The translations under genes were made by a program, and so were the position numbers. From NCBI GenBank assembly GCA_964538505.1, contig CAZIDY010000001.1, positions 62,001 to 126,000 of the forward strand: a stretch of DNA of 64,000 nucleotides. The letters run 5' to 3'. This document shows positions 57,069 through 64,000 of the stretch, piece after piece. The notes beneath the pieces are model-generated. The model made no database searches. It saw only the letters and a program-made list of their open reading frames with translations, and was not told the DNA's origin. The stretch comes from Zeimonas sp964538505 (GTDB lineage Bacteria > Pseudomonadota > Gammaproteobacteria > Burkholderiales > Burkholderiaceae_E). Within the stretch, counting starts at the first letter, position 1. The number at the start of each line of letters is the position of its first letter.

Positions 57069-57778
57069 TCGTCGCAACGATGCGCCGTCTTCTGCGCCTG
57101 TGCGCTCCGCTCGTCGCGGTTTTCGCGGCAGCGTGTGCCACGCCCACCGTGCAGGTGCTCGAGCCGACCAGTGTGCGACCGCCGCCCGGGCCGGCGGCGC
57201 TCGCCGCTGCCCATGCGGTGCCGCCGCCGGCCGCGAACGGCGCGATCTATCACCCGTCGAGCTTTCGTGGTCTGTTCGAGGATCGGCGCGCACGCCTGGT
57301 CGGCGACATTCTCACGATCCAGATCCAGGAGAAGACTTCGGCGCGCAGCAGCTCGAACAGCTCGGTCGATCGCAATGCGTCGGTCGATGCGAGCATCGGC
57401 CGGCTGCCGTTCAAGTCGCCGACCTCGAGCCTGATCCCGAAACTCGGCGTCGCCGGCAGCTCGAGCAATACCTTCGAGGGCAAGGGCGAGACCGGATCGG
57501 ACAACGCGTTCGCCGGAACGATCACCGTCACCGTGCTCGACGTGCTGCCCAACGGAAACCTGGTCGTCTCCGGCGAGAAGCAGGTCGGCATCAACCAGAA
57601 CGTCGAGGTGCTGCGCTTCTCCGGAGTCGTCGATCCGGTCAGCGTGCTGCCGGGCAACGTCGTTTCGTCGACGCGCGTGGCCGACGCGCGGCTCGAGGTT
57701 CGCGGCCGCGGCGACATCGACCACGCGCAGACCGTCGGCTGGCTCGCGCGTTTCTTCCTGAGCTTCCTGCCGATCTGA
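57065..57778 (+). CDS. flgH: Flagellar L-ring protein FlgH
   Basis: A 237-residue outer-membrane lipoprotein of the L ring. Signal peptide RLLRLCAPLVAVFAAAC ends at a Cys in a non-ideal lipobox (AAAC). The family core contains YHPSSFRGLFEDRRARLVGDILTIQIQEKTSA, the low-complexity Ser/Asn stretch, and VLPNGNLVVSGEKQVGINQNVEVLRFSGVVDPVSV. GTG 57065 overlaps flgG; an internal ATG at 57080 is an alternative. Confidence 0.95.
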   Translation: MIVATMRRLLRLCAPLVAVFAAACATPTVQVLEPTSVRPPPGPAALAAAHAVPPPAANGAIYHPSSFRGLFEDRRARLVGDILTIQIQEKTSARSSSNSSVDRNASVDASIGRLPFKSPTSSLIPKLGVAGSSSNTFEGKGETGSDNAFAGTITVTVLDVLPNGNLVVSGEKQVGINQNVEVLRFSGVVDPVSVLPGNVVSSTRVADARLEVRGRGDIDHAQTVGWLARFFLSFLPI

Positions 57779-57781
57779 CCG

Positions 57782-58969
57782 ATGCGCGCGAGGACCACCG
57801 TGATGACGATGCCGACGAACGCCTGCGGACGGCGCAGTGCCCTTGCTGCGTATGCGCGCACCGCCCTCGCGGCGCTCGTTTCGTTCCTGCTGCTAGCCGC
57901 CCCTGTGCACGCCGAGCGCGTGAAGGAGCTTGCGTCGATCCAGGGCGTACGCGCGAACCAGCTGATCGGCTACGGGCTCGTCGTCGGACTCGACGGCAGC
58001 GGCGACCAGACGACGCAGGCGCCGTTCACGGTGCAGAGCCTGCAGTCGATGCTCTCGCAGCTCGGCGTGCAGTTGCCGCCGGGCATCACGCCGCAGCTGC
58101 GCAACGCGGCGGCGGTGATGGTCACGACGCAGCTGCCGCCCTATGCGCAGCCGGGGCAGGCGATCGACGTCACCGTTTCGTCGCTCGGCAATGCGAAGAG
58201 CCTGCGCGGCGGAACGCTGCTGCTCACGCCGCTGCGCGGCGCCGACGGGCAGGTGTACGCGATGGCGCAGGGCAACCTCGTCGTCGGCGGCGCCGGCGCA
58301 TCGGCGGCGGGCAGCAAGGTGCAGATCAACCATCTGAGCGCGGGCCGCGTGCCCGGCGGCGCCACCGTCGAACGCGTCGTGCCCAACCACACGCTCGCAT
58401 CCGATGTCATTCACATCGAGCTGAACGAGACCGATTTCGCGACCGCGCACCGTGTCTCCGAAGCGATCAACGCGAGCGTGCTGCCCGGATCGGGCGCTGC
58501 GGTTCCGATCGCCCAGCCGCTCGATGCGCGCGTGATCCGCGTGCAGATGCCGGTCGACCCGGCGCAGCGCGTTCCTTTCCTGGCCGGGCTCGAAAACCTC
58601 GAGGTGCGCCTGGCGGCGCCGCTCGCGCGGGTGATCGTCAACGCGCGCACCGGCTCGGTGGTGATGAACCAGTCGGTGACGCTCGCGCCGAGCGCGGTTG
58701 CCCACGGGAACCTGTCGGTCACCGTGCAATCGATGCCGATGGTCAGCCAGCCGGCCCCTTTCTCTAAAGGTTCGACCGTCGTTGCCGAAAGCGCAGACAT
58801 CGAGATCCGCCAGGACGGGGGCTCGATGATGATGCTCGAGGGGTCGGCGAAGCTGCCCGACGTCGTGAAGGCCTTGAACAGTCTGGGCGCTACCCCGCAG
58901 GACCTGATCGCCATCCTTCAGGCGCTCAAGGCCGCGGGCAGCCTGAAGGCGGAGCTGGAGATCATCTGA
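57782..58969 (+). CDS. flgI: Flagellar P-ring protein FlgI
   Basis: A 395-residue periplasmic ring protein. Signal peptide ends APVHAERVKE. Core: LASIQGVRANQLIGYGLVVGLDGSGDQT, TPQLRNAAAVMVTTQLPPYAQPGQ, LLTPLRGADGQVYAMAQGNLVVGG, and C-terminus LNSLGATPQDLIAILQALKAAGSLKAELEII. The N-terminal extension before the signal core (MRARTTVMTM) suggests an ATG at 57803 or 57809 may be the true start. Overlaps flgJ. Confidence 0.96.
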   Translation: MRARTTVMTMPTNACGRRSALAAYARTALAALVSFLLLAAPVHAERVKELASIQGVRANQLIGYGLVVGLDGSGDQTTQAPFTVQSLQSMLSQLGVQLPPGITPQLRNAAAVMVTTQLPPYAQPGQAIDVTVSSLGNAKSLRGGTLLLTPLRGADGQVYAMAQGNLVVGGAGASAAGSKVQINHLSAGRVPGGATVERVVPNHTLASDVIHIELNETDFATAHRVSEAINASVLPGSGAAVPIAQPLDARVIRVQMPVDPAQRVPFLAGLENLEVRLAAPLARVIVNARTGSVVMNQSVTLAPSAVAHGNLSVTVQSMPMVSQPAPFSKGSTVVAESADIEIRQDGGSMMMLEGSAKLPDVVKALNSLGATPQDLIAILQALKAAGSLKAELEII

Positions 58970-59967
58970 TGGCACCTGGGACGTCGCTCGACGGGCTCGC
59001 GCTGGACGCGCGTTCGCTCGATGCGTTGCGTCGCGACGCCGCACAGGATCCGCGCGCTGCGCTGCGCCAGGCGGCCGGCCAGTTCGAGGCGCTGTTCATG
59101 CAGCAGCTGCTCAAGAGCATGCGCGACGCGATGCCGAAGAGCGGCCTGTTCGACGGAGCCGGTCACGACACCTACGTCGGCATGCTCGACCAGCAGCTCG
59201 CGCAGTCGATGTCGAACCGCCCGGGGGGCCTGGCCGGGATCATTGCGCGGCAGCTGGAGCGCAATCTTGCTCCCGCGGATGCCGACGACACGATCGCTGC
59301 CTCGTCGGAGGAGGCACTCGCCCGTGCGCGCGCGCGCGCGCTGCCGCGCGGGGCCGCCGCGCTCGATCGCGCCGGGCTGGTCGGATGGGCGGCCGAAGCC
59401 GGATCCGGCGCCACCCGCTTCAGTACGGGTGCAGCTTCGCTCGAGCCGCAGGCATCGCAGGCGCTGAAGGAGTCGCTCGGCAAGCGTCTCGACGCGCCCC
59501 AGGCAGCCTTCGTCGAGCGGATGTGGCCGCATGCGATCGCTGCGCAGCGCACGACCGGCGTGCCGGCGGCCTTCGTCGTCGGGCAGGCGGCACTCGAGTC
59601 CGGCTGGGGCAAACACGAGATCCGTCACGCGGACGGACGCAGTGCACACAACCTGTTCGGCATCAAGGCCACCGGCGGATGGAACGGACCAACGGTGGAT
59701 GTAGCGACCACCGAGTACGTCGACGGCAAGGCGATGCGCAGCGTCGAGCGTTTCCGCGCCTATGGGTCGTACGCCGAGGCGTTCCGCGACTGGGCCTCGC
59801 TGATGACGACGAGCGCGCGCTACGGCGCCGTACTGCGCGAGGCGAAGTCGGCCGAGGGCTTCGCGCAGGGGCTGCAGCGTGCCGGCTATGCCACCGACCC
59901 CGACTACGCCGACAAGCTCGAGAGCACGATCCACCGCACGCTGCGCCTGGCGCGGCCGAGGGTCTGA
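58969..59967 (+). CDS. flgJ: Flagellar rod cap/peptidoglycan hydrolase FlgJ
   Basis: A 332-residue two-domain protein. The N-terminal rod-binding domain reads RQAAGQFEALFMQQLLKSMRDAMPKSGLFDGAGHDTYVGMLDQQLAQ. The C-terminal glucosaminidase domain (about 170-330) has AFVERMWPHAIAAQRTTGVPAAFVVGQAALESGWGKHEIR, with the catalytic Glu in ALESGWG, and FRAYGSYAEAFRDWASLM. It cuts peptidoglycan for rod passage. Overlaps flgI by one base. Confidence 0.96.
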   Translation: MAPGTSLDGLALDARSLDALRRDAAQDPRAALRQAAGQFEALFMQQLLKSMRDAMPKSGLFDGAGHDTYVGMLDQQLAQSMSNRPGGLAGIIARQLERNLAPADADDTIAASSEEALARARARALPRGAAALDRAGLVGWAAEAGSGATRFSTGAASLEPQASQALKESLGKRLDAPQAAFVERMWPHAIAAQRTTGVPAAFVVGQAALESGWGKHEIRHADGRSAHNLFGIKATGGWNGPTVDVATTEYVDGKAMRSVERFRAYGSYAEAFRDWASLMTTSARYGAVLREAKSAEGFAQGLQRAGYATDPDYADKLESTIHRTLRLARPRV

Positions 59968-59977
59968 GGAGTAGACG

Positions 59978-61594
59978 ATGGCGGGGCTGCTGGGGATCGG
60001 TCAGAGCGCGCTGATGGCGGCGTATGCGCAACTGCAGACGACCGGGCACAACATCGCCAACGCGAACACGCCCGGTTACAGCCGCCAGGAGGCGGTGCTC
60101 GCTACCGCGAACGGAACGTATACCGGCGCCGGGTTCCTCGGCTCGGGGGTCGACGTCGTCACCGTGCAGCGCCGCTACGACCGCTTCCTCACCGCCGAGC
60201 TCGCGTCGAGCACGGCGGCGTCGGCCGCCGACACCGCGCGCGCCGCGCATCTCGAGCGCCTGCAGCGAGTGCTCGCCGACACCGACAACGGGATCGGCGC
60301 CGCACTCGACGATCTCAACCTGGCGCTTGCCGATGTCGTGAACCGTGCATCGGATCCGACGGCACGACAGGTCGTCGTGCAGCGCGCAGAAACGCTTGCG
60401 CTGCGCATTCGCAATGCCGATTCGCAGATGCGCGCGCTCGGGCGCGACGCCGACGACCAGATCGCACACTCCGCGGAACGCGTGAACGAACTGCTGCAGC
60501 AGTTCGCAGGGCTCAACGAACGGATCGCGGCGCTGCGCGGCAGCGGTCACGCGCCCAATGACCTGCTCGACGAGCGCGATCGTGTGCTGATGCAGTTGAA
60601 CGGCTACCTGAAGGTGACTGCGCACGAGCAGGACGACGGCACCGTGAACCTGTTTGCGGCGGCAGGCGAGGGGCTGATCGTCGGCACGCGCGCGGCAGCG
60701 CTCGAAGTCGGTGCCGATCCGGTCGATCCATCGAAGCAGCGGATCGTGCTCCGGAACGGATCTGCTGCGCTGCCGATGAACGCCGATTCCTTCGGCGGCG
60801 GCTCGATCGCAGGCTGGATGCGCTTTCGCGACGTCGACCTCGCGCAGACGCGTGGGGCGCTGTCGGGCGTGGCGCAGCAGATTGCCGACACGTACAACGA
60901 TCGACAGGCGCTCGGCGTCGACATCGACGGCAACCCCGGCAGCGACCTTTTCGACTACGGCGGGCTCGATCACGAGTTTCGCAGCCTGCTGCTGTCGGGC
61001 AACCGGCTGGCGGCGGGATACGCTGTCACGGCGCAGGTCGGTGCCGTGAATTCCGGTGATGCGGCGATTTTCGCGTTCGATGTCATCGACGGAAGCGACG
61101 CGGCATTGAAGAATGCGGTGTCGATCGTCTTCGACGACGACAACGGCAACTACACGATCACCGATTCGGTCACGTCGACTTCCTGGACGGGCTCGTATAC
61201 GGCCGGCCAGCCGATCGAGCACAACGGCTGGTCGCTCAGCCTGCGCGGCACGCCGAAAACGGGGGACCTCGTCCAGGTCGTGCCGAACAGGAACCCTGGC
61301 ACCGACGGGCGCAATGCGCACGCGATGATCACGAGCTCCGAGCGGCTCACCGACGGCTTCGCGACGATCATCGGCGACCTCGGCGCACGCACGCAGTCGG
61401 CGCAGGCGAGCGTCACCGCGTCGTCCGGGTTGTTGTCGAACGCGCAGGCCGGGCATGCCGAGCACTCGGCGGTGAACCTCGACGAGGAGGCGGCCCGCCT
61501 GCTGCAGTACCAGCAGATGTACCAGGCGGCGGCGAAAGTGATCCAGGCAGCGCAGGCGATGTTCGACACGCTGCTCGCCGCCACCGCCCGCTGA
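59978..61594 (+). CDS. flgK: Flagellar hook-filament junction protein FlgK
   Basis: A 538-residue HAP1. N-terminus MAGLLGIGQSALMAAYAQLQTTGHNIANANTPGYSRQEAVL; coiled-coil with LNERIAALRGSGHAPNDLLDERDRVLMQLN; C-terminus SAVNLDEEAARLLQYQQMYQAAAKVIQAAQAMFDTLLAA. Begins 10 bases after flgJ. FlgN is its chaperone. Confidence 0.96.
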   Translation: MAGLLGIGQSALMAAYAQLQTTGHNIANANTPGYSRQEAVLATANGTYTGAGFLGSGVDVVTVQRRYDRFLTAELASSTAASAADTARAAHLERLQRVLADTDNGIGAALDDLNLALADVVNRASDPTARQVVVQRAETLALRIRNADSQMRALGRDADDQIAHSAERVNELLQQFAGLNERIAALRGSGHAPNDLLDERDRVLMQLNGYLKVTAHEQDDGTVNLFAAAGEGLIVGTRAAALEVGADPVDPSKQRIVLRNGSAALPMNADSFGGGSIAGWMRFRDVDLAQTRGALSGVAQQIADTYNDRQALGVDIDGNPGSDLFDYGGLDHEFRSLLLSGNRLAAGYAVTAQVGAVNSGDAAIFAFDVIDGSDAALKNAVSIVFDDDNGNYTITDSVTSTSWTGSYTAGQPIEHNGWSLSLRGTPKTGDLVQVVPNRNPGTDGRNAHAMITSSERLTDGFATIIGDLGARTQSAQASVTASSGLLSNAQAGHAEHSAVNLDEEAARLLQYQQMYQAAAKVIQAAQAMFDTLLAATAR

Positions 61595-61626
61595 GTCGCG
61601 CACGGCACGCTCCGGAGACGCCTTCG

Positions 61627-62556
61627 ATGACCCGTATTCCGACGATGTACGCGCACCAGCGTGCGCTCGATGCGCTGGCGCAGCGCCGTTCGGCACTCAA
61701 CAACGACCAGTTGCAGCTGTCCACCGGCAAGCGTGTCAACGACCCTTCCGACGATCCGCTCGCGGCCGCGCAGAGCGAACGGCTGCGTTCGCAGCTCGCA
61801 CGCATCGCGATCGAAACCCGCATGGCCGGCTTCGCGCGGCAGATGCTGTCGACCGCCGAGAGCACGCTCGCGCAGGTGGGCGACGCGTTGCAGTTCGCAC
61901 GCGAGAGCCTGGTGTCGGCAGGCAACGGTGCGATGGGTGACGGCGACCGCGCGATGATTGCCCAGCAGTTGCGCGGCGTGCGTGAGCAGTTGAACTCGCT
62001 CGCCAATCGACGCGACGGTGCGGGCGGCTACGTGTTCGGTGGCCAGGGTGCGAGCGAGGCGCCCTTCGATGCGGTTACCGGGGCGCCGATCGATCCGGCG
62101 TCGCCGCCCGGTCCGTCGGGTTCTCACCCGGGCGAGCAGCACACCGGCATCGAAGCCCGCTACACGACCACCCAGGACGGCCGCGCGATCTTCGTCGACC
62201 AGAATGGCCAGACCCTGTTCAAGGCGCTCGACGACGTCATCGTCCTGCTCGAGACGGACGGTGCCAGCGGTCCGGCGCTCACCAGTGGTCTCGCGACGGC
62301 GACCGATACGCTCGATGCCGCGCACGAACGCGTGCTGATGGCACGCACGCGCGCCGGCGAGCAGTTGCGGGCGATCGACGCGCACGAGGCAGCGCTCGCG
62401 AACGGCGATCTCGACGTGCGCGGGCGGCTGTCGGATCTCGTCGATCTCGACTACGCCGCGGCAATCTCCCGTTTCCAGAACAACCAGACGTCGCTCGAAG
62501 CGGCGATGACCACCTATGCACAGATCGCGCGGCTGTCGCTGTTCGACTACCTCTGA
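61627..62556 (+). CDS. flgL: Flagellar hook-filament junction protein FlgL
   Basis: A 309-residue HAP3. N-terminal flagellin-like helices RIPTMYAHQRALDALAQRRSALNNDQLQLSTGKRVNDPSDDPLAAAQ. C-terminus SDLVDLDYAAAISRFQNNQTSLEAAMTTYAQIARLSLFDYL. Middle domain has YVFGGQGASEAPF. Thirty-two bases after flgK; last of the flg operon proper. Confidence 0.95.
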   Translation: MTRIPTMYAHQRALDALAQRRSALNNDQLQLSTGKRVNDPSDDPLAAAQSERLRSQLARIAIETRMAGFARQMLSTAESTLAQVGDALQFARESLVSAGNGAMGDGDRAMIAQQLRGVREQLNSLANRRDGAGGYVFGGQGASEAPFDAVTGAPIDPASPPGPSGSHPGEQHTGIEARYTTTQDGRAIFVDQNGQTLFKALDDVIVLLETDGASGPALTSGLATATDTLDAAHERVLMARTRAGEQLRAIDAHEAALANGDLDVRGRLSDLVDLDYAAAISRFQNNQTSLEAAMTTYAQIARLSLFDYL

Positions 62557-62562
62557 AGAGAA

Positions 62563-63765
62563 ATGAGCCCTACCACGCTGTTCACCAATGCGCTGATCGG
62601 CTACGAGCCGATCGTCGACCGTCAACGAAACGCGCTTGCGATGCGGGTGAGCGTCTCACCGGGCGATGCGAGCGTGAACATGGCGGCGCTCTACCGCGAG
62701 TTCGCCGAGCAGCGCGCGGGCACCGGCGGCACGATCGCGCTGCGCTCGCCGGTGTCGATCGACGAGGAACTGCTCGAGATGGAGCCGTCGCCGTCGCTGT
62801 GGATCGAGGTGCCGGGCGCCTTCCTCGACACCGACGAAGGGCGCGCACTGGCGCCGAAGCTGCATGCGGCCGGCTTCCAGCTGATGCTCGGCGGCCGTCC
62901 CGAGACGCCGTTGACGCCCGATCTCGTTCCGTCGTTCCGGATGTCGATCATCCATGTCGATGCCGACCGCCGGCTGCAGCAGCCGCTGTTGCAGGCGATG
63001 CAGACGCCGACGAACGCCAAGCGCTCGATCCCGCACGTCAACGACGGCGTGCGCACGATCGAGATGATGGAGAAGTGCTTCGATCGGGGCGCGGTCGCCG
63101 TCGTCGGCTGGCCGACCGAGGATGCGCTGCAGCACGTCGGCAAGGAGAACGGCAATCCGAACTACACGACGATCGTCGAGATGATGTCGATGATCGATCG
63201 CGGCGAGGACCCGGTCGCGATCGAGAAGGTGATCCGTCGCGACGCGGCGCTCGCCTACAAGCTGCTGCGCTACATCAACTCCCCGGGATTCGGCCTGTCG
63301 GTCGAGGTGCAGTCGTTCCGCCATGCGGTGATGATGCTCGGCTACGGACGGTTGAAGCGCTGGTGCGCGCTGCTGCTCGCCACCGCCTGCAAGGACTCGA
63401 ACCTGCGTCCGGTGATGGTCGCGTCGTTCCGGCGCGGCGTCTTCCTGGAGCACCTGATCGGCACCGCGCAGGACGAGCAGCTGCGCGACGAGGTCTTCAT
63501 CCTCGGCGTGTTGTCGCTGCTCGACAAGCTGCTCAAGCGCCCCTTCGACGAGCTGTTCAGCAACCTGCACGTTCCCGAGCGCGTGCACGAGACGCTGGTC
63601 GAGGGGCGCGGCCCGTACATGCCGTACCTGAAGGTCGTCGAATCGATCGAGAAGGGGCCCGACCCCGAGCTGCCGTCGCGCCTGGACGACTGCGTGATGT
63701 CGCTCGCACACTGCAACCAGGCGGTGATGCGCGCGCTGACTGCGCCTGACCTGATCGCCGCCTGA
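62563..63765 (+). CDS. HDOD-domain protein with degenerate EAL-like N-terminus
   Basis: A 400-residue protein seven bases after flgL. The N-terminal part (about 1-190) resembles a degenerate EAL fold of the YuxH type, starting LFTNALIGYEPIVDRQRNALAMRV; the EAL catalytic acids are not seen. The C-terminal HDOD domain (about 210-390) has DPVAIEKVIRRDAALAYKLLRYINSPGFGLSVEVQSFRHAVMMLGYGRLKRWCALLL. Such proteins are signalling adaptors often tied to c-di-GMP and motility. Coupling to the flg operon suggests coexpression with late flagellar genes. Its partner is unknown. Confidence 0.88.
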   Translation: MSPTTLFTNALIGYEPIVDRQRNALAMRVSVSPGDASVNMAALYREFAEQRAGTGGTIALRSPVSIDEELLEMEPSPSLWIEVPGAFLDTDEGRALAPKLHAAGFQLMLGGRPETPLTPDLVPSFRMSIIHVDADRRLQQPLLQAMQTPTNAKRSIPHVNDGVRTIEMMEKCFDRGAVAVVGWPTEDALQHVGKENGNPNYTTIVEMMSMIDRGEDPVAIEKVIRRDAALAYKLLRYINSPGFGLSVEVQSFRHAVMMLGYGRLKRWCALLLATACKDSNLRPVMVASFRRGVFLEHLIGTAQDEQLRDEVFILGVLSLLDKLLKRPFDELFSNLHVPERVHETLVEGRGPYMPYLKVVESIEKGPDPELPSRLDDCVMSLAHCNQAVMRALTAPDLIAA

Positions 63766-63883
63766 TCCCGTCGCGTGCTCCTGCGCGGCCGGCGATTGCG
63801 GCTGCGCGGGCGCCGCCGGGGGGCCGGTTCGGACGGCCGATTTCGCGCCGGGCAGCGGCCGGGGAATGTGTAAACTCCCGCCG

Positions 63884-64000
63884 ATGCATCCCAGCGAACT
63901 GAAGCGGGCGGCCGCGAGAGCGGCGCTCGACGACCTCGTCGTCGGTGCCGTCGTCGGCGTCGGCAGCGGCTCCACCGTCGATCTCTTCGTCGACGAGCTG
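63884..64000 (+). CDS. rpiA: Ribose-5-phosphate isomerase A, N-terminal part (3' end outside window)
   Basis: The first 39 codons read MHPSELKRAAARAALDDLV then GAVVGVGSGSTVDLFVDEL. The GVGSGST motif is the phosphate-binding loop of RpiA, which interconverts ribose-5-phosphate and ribulose-5-phosphate in the pentose phosphate pathway. It begins 118 bases after the HDOD gene and is the first housekeeping gene after the flagellar region. TAAACT, 8 bases before the ATG, may be a -10 element. The gene runs past the end of the window. Confidence 0.88.
   Translation, partial: MHPSELKRAAARAALDDLVVGAVVGVGSGSTVDLFVDEL

Overview
The window is a chromosomal segment of a high-GC, motile, Gram-negative bacterium. 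It is most likely a betaproteobacterium of the order Burkholderiales. The reasons are the flhDC master regulator combined with flhF/flhG, fliA and flgM, a cheR-cheD-cheB chemotaxis operon, tripartite tricarboxylate transporter (Tct) genes and an IclR regulator. Genus-level placement is not possible from the sequence alone.

Layout. 1-1025: the end of a GGDEF diguanylate cyclase and a DUF1993 protein. 1111-1653: a relic of an ABC-type binding protein. 1696-7111: a small secreted protein, then IclR regulator, crotonase-fold enzyme, MFS transporter and tctBA, which look like a carboxylate or acyl-CoA uptake and catabolism unit. 7116-8863 (minus): a LuxR-type response regulator and its histidine kinase. 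8974-20009: the chemotaxis operon cheR-cheD-cheB-(CheZ-like small protein)-cheY-cheA-cheW-mcp-cheY-cheZ-HD-GYP. 20095-20505: a VapB/VapC fusion relic. 20724-31573 (minus): fliFGHIJK and fliLMNOPQR; fliE is divergent at 31706. 32142-32518: an MntA/HepT toxin-antitoxin relic. 32550-36788 (minus): ycgR, fliT, fliS, fliD, fliC. 37108-38012: flhDC. 38477-39150: an apparently intact Phd/VapC-type toxin-antitoxin pair. 39272-48746: motAB, flhBAFG, fliA and a cytoplasmic MCP; 48867-50690: a membrane MCP. 50821-52445 (minus): flgAMN. 52575-62556: flgBCDEFGHIJKL, followed by an HDOD protein and the start of rpiA.

How it works together. Nearly every structural, export, stator and chemotaxis gene of one peritrichous or polar flagellum is present, with its regulatory hierarchy. 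FlhDC is at the top; a clear FlhDC-type inverted repeat lies between fliF and fliE and a weaker one lies upstream of fliL. FliA and FlgM form the checkpoint. Sigma-28 promoters with a 14-bp spacer are visible before fliC, fliS, flgM and one MCP, and a weaker one before motA. Cyclic-di-GMP inputs (GGDEF, HD-GYP, YcgR/PilZ, HDOD) are embedded in the same region.

Unusual points. Three toxin-antitoxin loci, two of them broken, sit exactly at the joints between flagellar operons, and two of the three have a shared dispersed repeat beside them. FlhG has lost its ATP-binding P-loop. A second, small protein carries the CheZ catalytic D-x-x-x-Q motif. The fliC and flhDC promoters are back to back, with a 7-2-7 operator-like inverted repeat at the predicted flhDC start.
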